Source of the DNA: Curvibacter cyanobacteriorum
GTDB lineage: Bacteria > Pseudomonadota > Gammaproteobacteria > Burkholderiales > Burkholderiaceae_C
NCBI RefSeq assembly: GCF_028649475.1
Contig: NZ_JAQSIP010000004.1
Span: forward strand, 372,001 to 436,000
Reading direction: 5' to 3'
Length of the DNA stretch: 64,000 nt
In this document: positions 48,793-59,793 of the stretch, piece by piece
How positions within the stretch are numbered: the first letter of the stretch is position 1
Layout of the letters: each line of letters begins with the position of its first letter
Position numbers and translations under genes: made by a program
The notes under the pieces: generated by a model
Told to the model about the DNA's origin: nothing
Databases searched by the model: none
The model's input: the letters and a program-made list of their open reading frames with translations, nothing else

Positions 48793-50070
48793 ATGGACAA
48801 ACTCCTCATCCGTGGCGGCCGCCCCCTCAACGGCGAAGCCCTTATTTCTGGCGCCAAAAACGCAGCCCTGCCTGAGCTGTGTGCCGCCTTGCTGAGCGAT
48901 GAGCCCATCACGCTGCGCAATGTGCCGGGTCTGCAAGACGTGGTCACCATGCTCAAACTGTTGCACCACATGGGCGTCACCGCCGAGCGCGGTGCCGACG
49001 GTGAGGTGCGCCTTGACGCCAGCACCTTGACCCTGCCCGAAGCGCCTTATGAGCTGGTCAAGACCATGCGCGCCTCGGTGCTCGCCTTGGGGCCGCTGGT
49101 GGCCCGGTTTGGCCGCGCCCGGGTGTCGTTGCCCGGCGGCTGTGGCATTGGGTCGCGTCCGGTCGATCAGCACATCAAAGGCCTGCAAGCCATGGGGGCC
49201 GAGATCACGGTCGAGCACGGCTACATGCTGGCCAGCCTGCCCGCCGGCCGCACCCGCCTGAAGGGCGCGCGCATCACCACCGACATGGTCACTGTCACCG
49301 GCACCGAGAACTTCCTGATGGCCGCCGCCCTGGCCGAAGGCGAGACCGTGCTGGAGAACGCTGCCCAGGAACCCGAGATCCCTGACCTGGCCGAGATGCT
49401 GATCGCCATGGGCGCCCGCATCGAGGGCCACGGCACCAGCCGCATCCGCATCCAGGGCGTGGAGCGCCTGCATGGCTGCGACCACACCGTGGTGGCGGAC
49501 CGCATCGAGACCGGTACCTTCCTGTGCGCGGTCGCTGCCACCGGTGGCGACGTGTTCCTGCGCCACGGCCGTGCCGACCACCTGGACGCGGTGATCGACA
49601 AGCTGCGCGAGGCTGGGGCCAGCATCACGGCCAACGACCAAGGCATCCGCGTGCAAGCCAAGGGCCCGGCCTATGAGCACTTCAAGGCCCAGAGCTTCCG
49701 CACCACCGAATACCCGGGCTTCCCGACCGACATGCAGGCCCAGTTCATGGCGCTCAACTGCGTTTCGCGCGGGACGTCGACGGTGACCGAAACCATCTTT
49801 GAGAACCGCTTCATGCACGTCGATGAGCTGGCCCGTCTGGGCGCGCGCATCCAGACCGATGGCAAGGTGGCGGTCATCGAGGGCGTGCCGCGCCTGTCGG
49901 GCGCCACCGTCATGGCCACCGATTTGCGCGCGTCCGCCAGCCTGGTGATCGCCGGCCTGGTGGCCGAGGGCGAGACCGTGGTCGACCGCATCTACCACCT
50001 CGACCGCGGCTACGACCGCATGGAAGACAAACTGCGCGGCCTGGGCGCCGACATCGAGCGCACCCGCTGA
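48793..50070 (+). CDS. murA: UDP-N-acetylglucosamine 1-carboxyvinyltransferase
   Basis: 425 residues; first committed step of peptidoglycan synthesis, PEP plus UDP-GlcNAc. Active-site C117 in [13 protein letters not shown] (the fosfomycin target, so the sensitive Cys form), K22-N23 in [11 protein letters not shown], and [14 protein letters not shown] near 307. Length is normal. Followed 28 bp later by hisG. Confidence 0.97.
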   Translation: MDKLLIRGGRPLNGEALISGAKNAALPELCAALLSDEPITLRNVPGLQDVVTMLKLLHHMGVTAERGADGEVRLDASTLTLPEAPYELVKTMRASVLALGPLVARFGRARVSLPGGCGIGSRPVDQHIKGLQAMGAEITVEHGYMLASLPAGRTRLKGARITTDMVTVTGTENFLMAAALAEGETVLENAAQEPEIPDLAEMLIAMGARIEGHGTSRIRIQGVERLHGCDHTVVADRIETGTFLCAVAATGGDVFLRHGRADHLDAVIDKLREAGASITANDQGIRVQAKGPAYEHFKAQSFRTTEYPGFPTDMQAQFMALNCVSRGTSTVTETIFENRFMHVDELARLGARIQTDGKVAVIEGVPRLSGATVMATDLRASASLVIAGLVAEGETVVDRIYHLDRGYDRMEDKLRGLGADIERTR

Positions 50071-50098
50071 GCCGGTGCGCCACTGCAAGGACCCCTTC

Positions 50099-50740
50099 AT
50101 GATCACTCTCGCCCTTTCCAAAGGCCGCATCTTTGACGAAACCCTGCCGCTGCTGGCTGCCGCCGGCATCGAGGTCACTGAGGACCCCGACAAGTCGCGC
50201 AAGCTCATCTTGCCGACCAACCAGCCCGATGTGCGCGTGGTGCTGGTGCGCGCCACCGACGTGCCCACCTATGTGCAGTACGGCGGGGCCGACCTGGGCG
50301 TGACCGGCAAAGACACGCTGATCGAGCACGGCGGCCAAGGCCTGTACCAGCCGCTGGACCTCAACATCGCGCGCTGCCGCATGAGCGTGGCGGTGCGTTC
50401 CGACTTCGACTACGCCGGCGTGGTCAAGCAGGGTTCGCGCCTGCGCGTGGCGACCAAATACACCACCATTGCACGCGACTTTTTTGCCACCAAGGGCGTG
50501 CACGTCGACCTGATCAAGCTGTACGGCAGCATGGAACTGGCCCCGCTGACCGGCCTGGCCGACGCCATCGTGGACCTGGTGTCGACGGGCAGCACCCTGA
50601 AGGCCAACCACCTTGTGGAGGTGGAACGCATCATGGACATCAGCTCGCGCCTGGTGGTCAACCAAGCGGCCCTCAAGCTCAAGCAAGCGCCCATCCGCCG
50701 CATCATCGACGCCTTTGCGGGCGCCGTGAAAGCCGATTGA
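50099..50740 (+). CDS. hisG: ATP phosphoribosyltransferase, short form
   Basis: 213 residues from ATG 50099 with GCAAGGA upstream. First step of histidine synthesis. It has the catalytic domains only ([49 protein letters not shown]) and lacks the C-terminal regulatory domain, so it should need a HisZ subunit encoded elsewhere; none is in this window. Confidence 0.96.
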   Translation: MITLALSKGRIFDETLPLLAAAGIEVTEDPDKSRKLILPTNQPDVRVVLVRATDVPTYVQYGGADLGVTGKDTLIEHGGQGLYQPLDLNIARCRMSVAVRSDFDYAGVVKQGSRLRVATKYTTIARDFFATKGVHVDLIKLYGSMELAPLTGLADAIVDLVSTGSTLKANHLVEVERIMDISSRLVVNQAALKLKQAPIRRIIDAFAGAVKAD

Positions 50741-50768
50741 ATTCCCCCGACCGGAGACCCTCCCCACC

Positions 50769-52088
50769 ATGACCCTGGTTGCTGCACCTGCCCGACTGTC
50801 CACCCAATCCGCCACCTTCGAGGCCGACTTTCAGGCCCGACTGCATTGGTCGGCCGACACCGATGCTGCCATCGAGCAGCGCGTGGCCGACATCCTGGCC
50901 GATGTGCAGCACCGGGGCGACGCCGCTGTGCTGGCGTACACGCAGCGTTTTGACGGCCTCGAGGCCGCCGACATGTCGGCCCTGGAGCTGAGCCAGGCCG
51001 AACTCAAGGCGGCCTTTGACAGCCTGCCCGAAGCCCAGCGTCAGGCCCTCGAACAGGCGGCCCGCCGTGTGCGCAGCTACCACGAAGCGCAGAAAAAAGC
51101 CTCGGGCGAGAGCTGGAGCTACCGCGATGAAGACGGTACCTTGCTGGGCCAGAAGGTCACCCCGCTGGACCGCGTCGGCATCTATGTGCCCGGCGGCAAG
51201 GCGGCTTACCCGTCCAGCGTGCTGATGAACGCCATCCCGGCCCACGTCGCTGGTGTGGGCGAGATCATCATGGTGGTGCCCACCCCCAAGGGCGAAAAGA
51301 ACGCACTCGTGCTGGCCGCCGCCTACGTGGCCGGTGTCAGCCGGGCCTTCACCATTGGGGGCGCGCAGGCCGTGGCCGCGCTGGCCTATGGCACCGCCAC
51401 CGTGCCCAAGGTGGACAAGATCACCGGCCCGGGCAACGCCTACGTGGCCAGCGCCAAGAAGCGGGTGTTCGGCACCGTAGGCATCGACATGATTGCGGGC
51501 CCGAGTGAAATCCTGGTGCTGGCCGACGGCAGCACCCCGGCCGACTGGGTGGCCATGGACCTGTTCAGCCAGGCCGAGCACGATGAGTTGGCGCAGAGCA
51601 TCCTGTTGTGCCCGGACGCCGCTTACCTCGACGCGGTGCAGCGCGAGATCGACCGCCTGCTCCCCACCATGCCGCGTGCCGCCATCATTGCCAAGTCGCT
51701 CAGCGACCGCGGTGCTCTGATCCTGACCCGCGACATGGAAGAGGCCTGCGCCATCAGCAACCGCATCGCTCCCGAGCACCTGGAGGTCTCCAGCCGCGAT
51801 CCGCACCGCTGGGAGCCGCTGCTCAAGCACGCCGGTGCCATTTTCCTGGGCGCCTTCACCAGCGAAAGCCTGGGCGACTACTGCGCCGGCCCCAACCACG
51901 TGCTGCCCACCAGTGGCACGGCGCGCTTCAGCTCGCCGCTGGGGGTGTATGACTTCCAAAAACGCAGCAGCCTGATCGAGGTCAGCGAAGCCGGTGCCCA
52001 GACCCTGGGTCGCATCGCCGCCGAACTCGCCTACGGCGAAGGCCTGCAGGCCCACGCCCAAGCGGCAGAAATGAGACTCAAGCGATGA
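50769..52088 (+). CDS. hisD: Histidinol dehydrogenase
   Basis: 439 residues. Oxidises histidinol to histidine with two NAD and zinc. [67 protein letters not shown], and EHLEV with the catalytic Glu-His pair are present. Overlaps hisC by four bases. Confidence 0.97.
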   Translation: MTLVAAPARLSTQSATFEADFQARLHWSADTDAAIEQRVADILADVQHRGDAAVLAYTQRFDGLEAADMSALELSQAELKAAFDSLPEAQRQALEQAARRVRSYHEAQKKASGESWSYRDEDGTLLGQKVTPLDRVGIYVPGGKAAYPSSVLMNAIPAHVAGVGEIIMVVPTPKGEKNALVLAAAYVAGVSRAFTIGGAQAVAALAYGTATVPKVDKITGPGNAYVASAKKRVFGTVGIDMIAGPSEILVLADGSTPADWVAMDLFSQAEHDELAQSILLCPDAAYLDAVQREIDRLLPTMPRAAIIAKSLSDRGALILTRDMEEACAISNRIAPEHLEVSSRDPHRWEPLLKHAGAIFLGAFTSESLGDYCAGPNHVLPTSGTARFSSPLGVYDFQKRSSLIEVSEAGAQTLGRIAAELAYGEGLQAHAQAAEMRLKR

Positions 52089-53182
52089 GCCCGACCCCCC
52101 CTTCCGCCCTGCGGGTGATCCGCCAGGACGTGCAGTCCATGCACGCCTACGCGGTGCAAGACGCCACCGGCCTGCTCAAGCTCGACGCGATGGAAAACCC
52201 CTTTGGTCTGCCCCCTGCGCTGCAAGCCCAGCTGGGGGAGCGCCTGGGGCGGGTGGCAGTCAACCGCTACCCCGGTGAGCGCATCAACGACCTCAAGCGG
52301 GCGTTGGCCGTCCATGCCGGCCTGCCGGTGGGCCAGGCCCTGATGTTGGGCAACGGTTCGGACGAGCTGATTTCTCTGCTGGCCCTGGCCTGCGACCTGC
52401 CGGGGGCCAAGGTACTGGCGCCGGTGCCGGGCTTTGTCATGTACGCCATGAGCGCGCAGCTGCAAGGCCTGCAGTTCGTGGGGGTGCCGCTGACCGCCGA
52501 CTTCGAGCTCGACGAGGCCGCCATGCTGGCCGCGATTGCCGAGCACCGCCCCGCCATCACCTACCTGGCCTACCCGAACAACCCCACCGCCAACCTCTGG
52601 AACGCCGACGTCATCCGCCGCGTGATCGCCGCGGTGGGCGAGCAGGGCGGCCTGGTGGTCATGGACGAGGCTTACCAGCCCTTTGCCAGCCACAGCTGGC
52701 TCAGCGAAATCAGCGCCCACCCTGAGCGCCACGCCCATGTGCTGCTGATGCGCACGCTCAGCAAGTTCGGTCTGGCCGGCATCCGCCTGGGCTACATGAT
52801 GGGCCCCGAAGCCCTGATTGCCGAGCTCGACAAGGTGCGCCCGCCCTACAACATCAGCGTGCTCAACGCCGAGTGCGCGCTGTTTGCGCTCGAGCATGCC
52901 GAGGTGTTCGACCAGCAAGCCGCCACGCTGCGCAGCGAGCGTGCCCGCCTGCTGACGGCCCTGGCCGCTGTGCCCGGTGTGAAGGCCTGGAACAGCGACG
53001 CCAACATGGTGCTGGTGCGGGTACCCGAGGCCCAGAAGACCTTCGACGGCATGCGTGCTCGCGGGGTCCTGATCAAGAACGTTTCTAAAATGCACCCATT
53101 GCTGGCCCAGTGCCTGCGGCTGACCGTGGGCTCGCCCGACGACAACGACCGCATGTTGGCCGCGCTTCAGGCTTCCTTATGA
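52085..53182 (+). CDS. hisC: Histidinol-phosphate aminotransferase
   Basis: 365 residues, fold type I PLP enzyme. PLP lysine K227 in [23 protein letters not shown] (90-97), YPNNPTAN and DEAYQPF are canonical. Overlaps hisD and hisB by four bases each. Confidence 0.97.
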   Translation: MSPTPPSALRVIRQDVQSMHAYAVQDATGLLKLDAMENPFGLPPALQAQLGERLGRVAVNRYPGERINDLKRALAVHAGLPVGQALMLGNGSDELISLLALACDLPGAKVLAPVPGFVMYAMSAQLQGLQFVGVPLTADFELDEAAMLAAIAEHRPAITYLAYPNNPTANLWNADVIRRVIAAVGEQGGLVVMDEAYQPFASHSWLSEISAHPERHAHVLLMRTLSKFGLAGIRLGYMMGPEALIAELDKVRPPYNISVLNAECALFALEHAEVFDQQAATLRSERARLLTALAAVPGVKAWNSDANMVLVRVPEAQKTFDGMRARGVLIKNVSKMHPLLAQCLRLTVGSPDDNDRMLAALQASL

Positions 53183-53808
53183 CCTCCTCCGCCCTTGTTC
53201 CCACCAGCGCCGCCCCGGCTGAGCGCACCGCAGAAGTCTCCCGCAACACGGCCGAGACGCGCATCACCGCCCGCATCAATCTGGACGGCACCGGCCTGTC
53301 GAAGCTGCACACCGGCATCGGTTTCTTTGACCACATGCTCGACCAGATTGCGCGCCATGGCCTGATCGACCTCGACATCCACTGCGAAGGCGACCTGCAC
53401 ATCGACGGTCACCACACGGTCGAAGACGTCGGCATCACCTTGGGCCAGGCCTTTGCGCGCGCGGTTGGCGACAAAAAAGGCATCCGCCGCTACGGCCATG
53501 CCTATGTGCCGCTCGACGAGGCGTTGTCGCGCGTGGTGGTCGACTTCTCGGGCCGCCCGGGGCTGCACATGCAGGTGCCTTTCACCAGCGGCATGATCGG
53601 CGGCTTCGACACCCAGCTCACCTTTGAGTTCTTCCAGGGCTTTGTCAACCACGCCGGCGTGACCCTGCACATCGACAACCTGAAGGGGCACAACGCCCAC
53701 CACCAATGCGAGACTGTGTTCAAGGCCTTCGCCCGCGCCCTGCGCGCCGCGCTGGAACTGGACCCGCGTTCGGTGGGGGTGATCCCGTCGACCAAGGGCT
53801 CGCTCTGA
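53179..53808 (+). CDS. hisB: Imidazoleglycerol-phosphate dehydratase (monofunctional)
   Basis: 209 residues from ATG 53179, overlapping the hisC stop. Manganese-binding repeats [25 protein letters not shown] and [20 protein letters not shown]. It has no N-terminal histidinol-phosphatase domain, so that activity must come from another protein. The first 15 residues are a short Ser/Ala-rich extension. Confidence 0.97.
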   Translation: MTSSALVPTSAAPAERTAEVSRNTAETRITARINLDGTGLSKLHTGIGFFDHMLDQIARHGLIDLDIHCEGDLHIDGHHTVEDVGITLGQAFARAVGDKKGIRRYGHAYVPLDEALSRVVVDFSGRPGLHMQVPFTSGMIGGFDTQLTFEFFQGFVNHAGVTLHIDNLKGHNAHHQCETVFKAFARALRAALELDPRSVGVIPSTKGSL

Positions 53809-53864
53809 TTGTTTGACCGGGTCCGGGCTTTGCTCCGTGGCCGCTTTTGTTGAGATTGTTCGCG

Positions 53865-54521
53865 ATGACTACATCATCCAATACCGTGGCGGTGGTCGAT
53901 TACGGCATGGGCAACCTGCGTTCGGTGTCGCAGGCAGTGCAAGCCGTGGCCCAGGACAGCGGGGTGCAGGTGCTCATCACCTCGCGCCCCGAGGACGTGC
54001 GCGCCGCCACCCGCGTGGTGCTGCCGGGGCAGGGCGCCATGCCCGACTGCATGCGCGAACTGCGCGAGTCCGGCTTGCTGGAATCGGTGCTGGAGGCCGC
54101 TGCCAACAAGCCCTTGTTCGGCGTGTGCGTCGGCATGCAGATGCTGCTCGACCACAGCGCCGAGGGCGACACCCCGGGCCTGGGCTTGATCCCTGGCGAG
54201 GTGGTCAAGTTTGACCTGGCAGGCCGGGTTCAGGCCGATGGCAGCCGTTTCAAGGTGCCGCAGATGGGCTGGAACCAGGTGCGCCAGGCCCAGCCCCACG
54301 CGCTGTGGGCGGGCGTGCCCGATGACAGTTACTTCTATTTCGTGCATAGTTTCTACGCGCGTCCGTCCGATGCGCGCCACAGCGTGGGTGAAGCCGACTA
54401 TGGCGGTCGCTTTACCGCGGCAGTCGCGCGCGATAATATTTTTGCCACCCAGTTCCACCCCGAAAAGAGCGCCGGCCACGGCCTGGCCCTGTTCCGCAAC
54501 TTCCTTCACTGGAAGCCCTGA
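53865..54521 (+). CDS. hisH: Imidazole glycerol phosphate synthase, glutaminase subunit HisH
   Basis: 218 residues from ATG 53865. Class I amidotransferase: nucleophile C88 in [10 protein letters not shown], with His and Glu in QFHPEKS near the C terminus; [11 protein letters not shown] at the N terminus. Feeds ammonia to HisF. Confidence 0.96.
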   Translation: MTTSSNTVAVVDYGMGNLRSVSQAVQAVAQDSGVQVLITSRPEDVRAATRVVLPGQGAMPDCMRELRESGLLESVLEAAANKPLFGVCVGMQMLLDHSAEGDTPGLGLIPGEVVKFDLAGRVQADGSRFKVPQMGWNQVRQAQPHALWAGVPDDSYFYFVHSFYARPSDARHSVGEADYGGRFTAAVARDNIFATQFHPEKSAGHGLALFRNFLHWKP

Positions 54522-54556
54522 TTTTTTCCCGCTGCAATTTCGCTGCTCACGGCACC

Positions 54557-55302
54557 ATGCAACTCATTCCTGCGATCGATCTCAAAGACGGCCACTGCGT
54601 TCGCCTCAAACAAGGCGACATGGACCAGGCCACCACCTTCGGTGAAGACCCCGCCGCCATGGCGCTCAACTGGGTCAACAAAGGCGCTCGCCGCCTGCAC
54701 CTGGTGGACCTGAATGGCGCCTTTGCGGGCAAGCCGCAAAACTACGGGGCCATCAAGTCCATCCTCAAGGCCGTGGGAGACGACATTCCGGTGCAGCTGG
54801 GCGGGGGCATCCGGGACCTGGACACGATTGAAAAGTACATCGACGGCGGGCTGCGCTACGTCATCATCGGCACCGCCGCGGTCAAGAACCCGGGCTTCCT
54901 GAAGGACGCCTGCACCGCGTTTGGTGGTCACATCATCGTCGGCCTGGACGCCAAGGACGGCAAGGTCGCCACCGATGGCTGGAGCAAGCTGACCGGCCAC
55001 GAAGTGGTCGACCTGGCGCGCAAGTTCGAAGACTGGGGCGTTGAGTCCATCATCTACACCGACATCGGCCGCGACGGCATGCTGTCGGGCATCAACATCG
55101 ACGCCACCGTCAAGCTGGCGCAGGCCCTGACGATCCCGGTGATCGCCTCGGGCGGCCTGGGCAGCATGGCCGACATCGAGCAGCTGTGCGCCGTCGAGGA
55201 CGAGGGCGTTGAGGGTGTGATCTGTGGTCGCGCCATCTACTCGGGCGACCTCGATTTCGCGGCCGCACAAGCGCGCGCCGACGAACTCAACGGATCGCTC
55301 TG

Positions 55303-55303
<1 letters not shown>
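54557..55303 (+). CDS. hisA: ProFAR isomerase HisA
   Basis: 248 residues, half-barrel repeat TIM fold. Catalytic D8 in IPAIDLKDG and the second aspartate in YTDIGRDG; phosphate loops LGGGIRD and ASGGLGS. Stop overlaps the hisF start by one base. Confidence 0.97.
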
Positions 55304-56082
<779 letters not shown>

Positions 56083-56155
56083 CAAACCACTCGCGGGGCC
56101 GGCCCTCGGCGGGCCGTCTGCCGGTTTGGTCACACAAATCACCGACAATCGCCCC

Positions 56156-56545
56156 ATGAACTGGTTAGATGAAGTCAAGTGGGACGCACAGGGCCTGGTG
56201 CCCGTGATCGCCCAAGAGCAAGGCAGCAACGATGTGCTGATGTTTGCGTGGATGAACCGCGAGGCCCTGCAAAAGACGGCCGAGCTGGGGCGGGCGGTGT
56301 ATTTCAGCCGCTCGCGCAACAAGCTGTGGTTCAAGGGCGAGGAGTCCGGCCACGTCCAGACGGTGCACGACATCCGCCTCGATTGCGACAACGACGTGGT
56401 TCTGCTCAAGGTCACGCAGCAAGGCCATGAGCCGGGCATCGCCTGCCACACCGGGCGCCACAGCTGTTTCTTCCAGCAGTACGACCAGGGCCAGTGGCGT
56501 CCGGTCGACCCGGTCTTGAAAGACCCGGAATCCATCTACAAGTAA
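56156..56545 (+). CDS. hisI: Phosphoribosyl-AMP cyclohydrolase
   Basis: 129 residues from ATG 56156. Metal site [11 protein letters not shown], and zinc cysteines in [13 protein letters not shown]. Separate from hisE, as usual in betaproteobacteria. A longer upstream frame would overlap hisF and is rejected. ACAATC boxes upstream resemble others in the window but no promoter is assigned. Confidence 0.97.
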   Translation: MNWLDEVKWDAQGLVPVIAQEQGSNDVLMFAWMNREALQKTAELGRAVYFSRSRNKLWFKGEESGHVQTVHDIRLDCDNDVVLLKVTQQGHEPGIACHTGRHSCFFQQYDQGQWRPVDPVLKDPESIYK

Positions 56546-56551
56546 GTGCCC

Positions 56552-56920
56552 ATGAGCTCCAACGATTCCCTGGCCCGACTGGCCGCCGTCATCGAAAGCC
56601 GCAAGCCGGCCAATGGGGGCGACCCCGACAAAAGCTATGTCTCGCGCCTGCTGCACAAGGGGCCCGATGCGTTTCTCAAGAAAATCGGTGAAGAAGCCAC
56701 CGAAACCGTGATGGCCGCCAAGGACGCGGACCACGGCGGTGACCCGCAAAAGATCGTCTACGAAGTGGCCGACCTGTGGTTTCATTCGATGATCGCGCTG
56801 GCCCATTACGGCCTGAGCCCGGCCGATGTGGTGGCCGAACTGGAGCGCCGCGAAGGCACCAGCGGCATCGAAGAAAAAGCCCTGCGCAAGCTGCAGGGCC
56901 GCGAAGCCGGTCAGGTCTGA
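56552..56920 (+). CDS. hisE: Phosphoribosyl-ATP diphosphatase
   Basis: 122 residues from ATG 56552 (GTG 56546 possible). All-alpha MazG-like fold: [15 protein letters not shown] with catalytic glutamates and [15 protein letters not shown]. Second step of histidine synthesis. Six bases after hisI. Confidence 0.96.
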   Translation: MSSNDSLARLAAVIESRKPANGGDPDKSYVSRLLHKGPDAFLKKIGEEATETVMAAKDADHGGDPQKIVYEVADLWFHSMIALAHYGLSPADVVAELERREGTSGIEEKALRKLQGREAGQV

Positions 56921-56954
56921 CCCGGTTCCCCCATCCCTTCTGAGGAGTTGCCCC

Positions 56955-57335
56955 ATGCACGTTGAGAACCCTGACGCTGAAGGCAGCACCGCCTGGGGCT
57001 GGGTCAGCTACGTGCTGCACCTGGTGGTGGCCCTGGGGGCCGTCCTGCCAGGGGCACAAGCCTCGGTTGGCCTGCTCTTGGTGGCCTTGGTGATCGATTT
57101 GATCTCGCGCCGCCAGGCCCTGGGGCAGTGGCAGGCCACCCATTGCCAGTGGCGCATCCGCACGGTGCTGTGGGCGGGCTTGTTTTACCTGCTGACGGCG
57201 CCGCTGTGGCTGTTTTTTCTGCTTCCCGGCATGATCGCCTGGGGGCTTGTTTCTTTGTGGTTTCTCTACCGCATCGTGCTGGGCATGGTGCGCATGAACC
57301 GTCAACAACCCATGGAGTGGCCTGATGTCGGCTGA
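56955..57335 (+). CDS. DUF4870-like small membrane protein
   Basis: 126 residues from ATG 56955 with TGAGGAG upstream. Three or four hydrophobic segments (about 15-45, 62-100) in the Tic20/DUF4870-like arrangement: a short hydrophilic start, WGWVSYVLHLVVALGAVLPGA, then RIRTVLWAGLFYLLTAPLWLFFLLPG. Function unknown. Its last 11 bases overlap the HIT gene. Sits in the his-HIT-tat run, kept in related genomes. Confidence 0.75.
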   Translation: MHVENPDAEGSTAWGWVSYVLHLVVALGAVLPGAQASVGLLLVALVIDLISRRQALGQWQATHCQWRIRTVLWAGLFYLLTAPLWLFFLLPGMIAWGLVSLWFLYRIVLGMVRMNRQQPMEWPDVG

Positions 57336-57684
57336 TGCCAACTGCATTTTCTGCAAGATCGTGGCGGGACAGATTCCCTCGCGCAAGGTCTTTGAGGACG
57401 AAGACCTGTTTGCTTTTCACGACATTGCGCCCTGGGCGCCGGTGCATTTTCTGATCATCCCCAAGCTGCACATCCCGTCGATGGCGCAGGTGGGGCCCGA
57501 ACATGCCGCCCTGATGGGCAAGATCATGACGCTGGCCCCCCAGCTGGCGATCGAGCAAGGCTGCCGCCCCTACCCCGAAGGCGGCTTCCGCATCGTGACC
57601 AATACGGGCGCGGAAGGTGGACAGGAGGTGCACCATCTCCATGTTCATGTCATGGGTGGTCCTCGGCCCTGGCTCAAGGGCTGA
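57325..57684 (+). CDS. HIT-family nucleotide hydrolase (HinT-like)
   Basis: 119 residues. Histidine triad H104-L-H106-V-H108 in EVHHLHVHVMGG; N-terminal CIFCKIVAGQIPSRKVFEDEDLFAFHDIAP is the HinT signature. Hydrolyses phosphoramidates of AMP. Start ATG 57325 has GGAGTGG upstream and lies inside the end of the DUF4870 gene in another frame. Confidence 0.95.
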   Translation: MSADANCIFCKIVAGQIPSRKVFEDEDLFAFHDIAPWAPVHFLIIPKLHIPSMAQVGPEHAALMGKIMTLAPQLAIEQGCRPYPEGGFRIVTNTGAEGGQEVHHLHVHVMGGPRPWLKG

Positions 57685-57753
57685 TACTTCGCAATGTGGC
57701 CGGACCTCACGGTGATCGGCGTCTAAAATCTAGCAATTCTTCAGGAGAAATCC

Positions 57754-58014
57754 ATGGGTTCGTTTTCTATCTGGCACTGGCTGATCGTGCTGCTGATCGT
57801 GGTGATGGTGTTTGGCACCAAGAAGCTCAAGAACATCGGTTCTGATTTGGGCGGCGCCGTCAAAGGCTTCAAGGATGGCATGAAGGACGGCGGGACCGCT
57901 GAAGCCGCCGCTGCCGCCGATGCTGCGGCTGCCAACGCCCCCGCGGCCCAGGTGGCTGCGAACAAGGTGGCTGAGAAAGCCACCATTGATGTTGAAGCCA
58001 AGACCAAGTCCTGA
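57754..58014 (+). CDS. tatA: Twin-arginine translocase subunit TatA
   Basis: 86 residues, AGGAG 6 bases before the ATG and a TAAAAT box at 57724-57729. N-terminal membrane helix [18 protein letters not shown], hinge G, amphipathic helix [25 protein letters not shown], then an alanine-rich acidic tail. Forms the variable-size Tat pore. Followed by a structured spacer with a T6 run before tatB. Confidence 0.96.
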   Translation: MGSFSIWHWLIVLLIVVMVFGTKKLKNIGSDLGGAVKGFKDGMKDGGTAEAAAAADAAAANAPAAQVAANKVAEKATIDVEAKTKS

Positions 58015-58020
58015 GCTTCA

Positions 58021-58088
58021 CAGCACCCACTTGCGGGTGGGTGGGCCCCTGCCGGGCCCCGTCTGTGTGGACGGTGGGTGGCTTTTTT
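58021..58088 (+). terminator. Structured spacer with terminator-like hairpin between tatA and tatB
   Basis: CACCCAC (58024-58030) can pair either with the nearby GTGGGTG (58037-58043) or with GTGGGTG (58074-58080), which is followed two bases later by six T (58083-58088). Inner hairpins GGGCCC/GGGCCC (58043-58048 with 58054-58059) and CCGTC/GACGG (58059-58063 with 58070-58074) fill the interval. The second pairing closes a terminator; the first prevents it. Confidence 0.65.
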
Positions 58089-58107
58089 CTAGCGGACGGA
58101 TTCCTTC

Positions 58108-58563
58108 ATGATTGACCTTGGCATTTCCAAAATGGCGCTGATCGGCGCGGTGGCGTTGATCGTCATCGGGCCCGAGAAGCTGCCACGGGTGGCCCGCACG
58201 GTCGGCACCTTGCTGGGCAAGGCGCAGCGCTATGTGGCCGACGTCAAGGCCGAGGTGAACCGTTCGATGGACCTGGACGAGCTGCGCAAGATGAAGGACA
58301 CCGTCGAAAGCGCCGCTCGGGATGTGGAGAACTCCATCCACACCAGCACCCGGGAGTTTGAGCAGTCCTGGAGCGAGACCACCGAGGCGGCGCTGACCAG
58401 CCAAGTCGAGGCCTCGCTGCCCAGTTACCGCCACCCCGGCAAGAACTGGCGCTTGAAGCGGGGCGCGACGCCACAGTGGTACAAAGCCCGCAATGGTGTG
58501 CGGACCAAGGCCTTGTCTGGCGCTGCGCGTGTCGCCCGCTACCGGCCGCGGAAGTTCAATTGA
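58108..58563 (+). CDS. tatB: Twin-arginine translocase subunit TatB
   Basis: 151 residues. [50 protein letters not shown]: membrane helix, conserved Glu-Lys-Leu-Pro and amphipathic helix of TatB, then a charged coiled segment and a basic tail. With TatC it receives twin-arginine signals. Confidence 0.95.
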   Translation: MIDLGISKMALIGAVALIVIGPEKLPRVARTVGTLLGKAQRYVADVKAEVNRSMDLDELRKMKDTVESAARDVENSIHTSTREFEQSWSETTEAALTSQVEASLPSYRHPGKNWRLKRGATPQWYKARNGVRTKALSGAARVARYRPRKFN

Positions 58564-58590
58564 AAGGGCCGCTGCCGGCCCTTTCGTCGT
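58563..58590 (+). terminator. Hairpin between tatB and tatC
   Basis: AAAGGGCC (58563-58570) pairs with GGCCCTTT (58577-58584) around GCTGCC, then CGTCGTTTT. It begins at the tatB stop codon. T-tract is broken, so read-through is expected; it may reduce tatC expression. Confidence 0.6.
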
Positions 58591-58658
58591 TTTGACGCCT
58601 CCCCCTCCCGGCCTCGGTGCCCACGCCGGAGCGCCTCCCCTCATTCTTCTTCTCCAAC

Positions 58659-59453
58659 ATGTCCGACTCCCCTAAACAAGACGACGAACTGGCCGGTACC
58701 GAGCAGCCTTTTGTGCAGCACCTGATGGAGTTGCGCGACCGCCTGGTCAAGGCCTTGCTCTCGGTCGGGGTGGTTGCACTGCTGCTGTCTTTCTACCCGG
58801 GCCCTGGCGAGCTGTACGACCTGCTGGCGGCGCCGCTGGTGGCTTACTTGCCCAAGGGGGCCACGTTGATCGCCACCAATGTGGTGTCGCCGTTCGTGGT
58901 GCCGATCAAGATCCTGTTCATGACGGCGCTCCTGATCGCCTTGCCCTATGTGCTCTACCAGATCTGGGCTTTCGTGGCGCCGGGCCTGTACTCGCACGAG
59001 AAGAAGCTGGTGCTGCCGCTGGTGGTGTCGAGCACGGTGCTGTTCATCGTGGGCGTGGCGTTCTGCTACTTCTTTGTCTTTGGCAAGGTGTTCTCGTTCA
59101 TTCAGAGCTTCGCGCCCAAGTCGATCACGGCCGCCCCTGACATCGAGGCCTACCTGGACTTCGTGCTGGGCATGTTCCTGGCCTTTGGGCTCGCGTTTGA
59201 GGTGCCGGTGGCGGTGATCCTGCTCGTGCGCATGGGCATCGTCACCACGGCGCAGCTGCGCCAGTACCGTGGCTACTTCTGGGTCGCTGCCTCGGTGGGC
59301 ACGGCCTTGGTCACGCCGCCGGACGCGGGGTCGATGCTGATCCTGCTTGGTGTGGTGGGCGGCCTGTACGAGGTCGGCATCCTGGCGGCTCAGGCTTTTG
59401 TGCGCAGCACCACCAAGCCTTCAGACGACGCCAACGAAGGCCCTGCAGCCTGA
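58659..59453 (+). CDS. tatC: Twin-arginine translocase subunit TatC
   Basis: 264 residues from ATG 58659. Six membrane helices; the N-terminal HLMELRDRLVKALLSV motif and the conserved glutamate and proline loop (LYSHEKKLVLPLVVSSTVLF, FGLAFEVPVAVILLVR) bind the twin-arginine signal. Exports folded proteins, here probably including MsrP and the Rieske protein. Confidence 0.97.
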   Translation: MSDSPKQDDELAGTEQPFVQHLMELRDRLVKALLSVGVVALLLSFYPGPGELYDLLAAPLVAYLPKGATLIATNVVSPFVVPIKILFMTALLIALPYVLYQIWAFVAPGLYSHEKKLVLPLVVSSTVLFIVGVAFCYFFVFGKVFSFIQSFAPKSITAAPDIEAYLDFVLGMFLAFGLAFEVPVAVILLVRMGIVTTAQLRQYRGYFWVAASVGTALVTPPDAGSMLILLGVVGGLYEVGILAAQAFVRSTTKPSDDANEGPAA

Positions 59454-59793
59454 TCTCAGGTGGGCTCGGGCAGGGCGGCACGGCGCACCCTGCCGGTGGT
59501 TGAGCGCTGGGTGGTTGAGCGCTGGGACCTGGGCCCCCTGATCTGAACATTCGGGACTGGCGCCCTGGCTCTGAATCTGAAGCGCGCCACCCGGCCGAAC
59601 GATCGAAGGGCTGGCGCTGCGCCGCCGTCGGCCCCTGTCTACTTCACTCATCACCTTCCAGCACCGCGCCATGGCCGTTGCGGGGCCTGCCTCGGTCCTC
59701 CTGGAGCCTCATCAGGCGTTCGCCCTGGGCCTGCACGAAGCCTGTTGCCGAGCGGTGGGCTGGGTGATCGGTGCCAGTGTTGGTGCCGCTGCC
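59454..59793. other. Gene-free spacer between tatC and the DegS-like protease gene
   Basis: 340 bp between two convergent genes. It holds a 15-bp tandem duplication (59496-59525). No credible gene, and no strong U-tract terminator for either side. Open frames here show no family resemblance. Confidence 0.6.
59496..59525. repeat. Perfect 15-bp tandem duplication
   Basis: GTGGTTGAGCGCTGG occurs twice head to tail (59496-59510 and 59511-59525) downstream of tatC. Each unit contains AGCGCT, a palindrome. Probably a recent slippage duplication. Confidence 0.85.
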
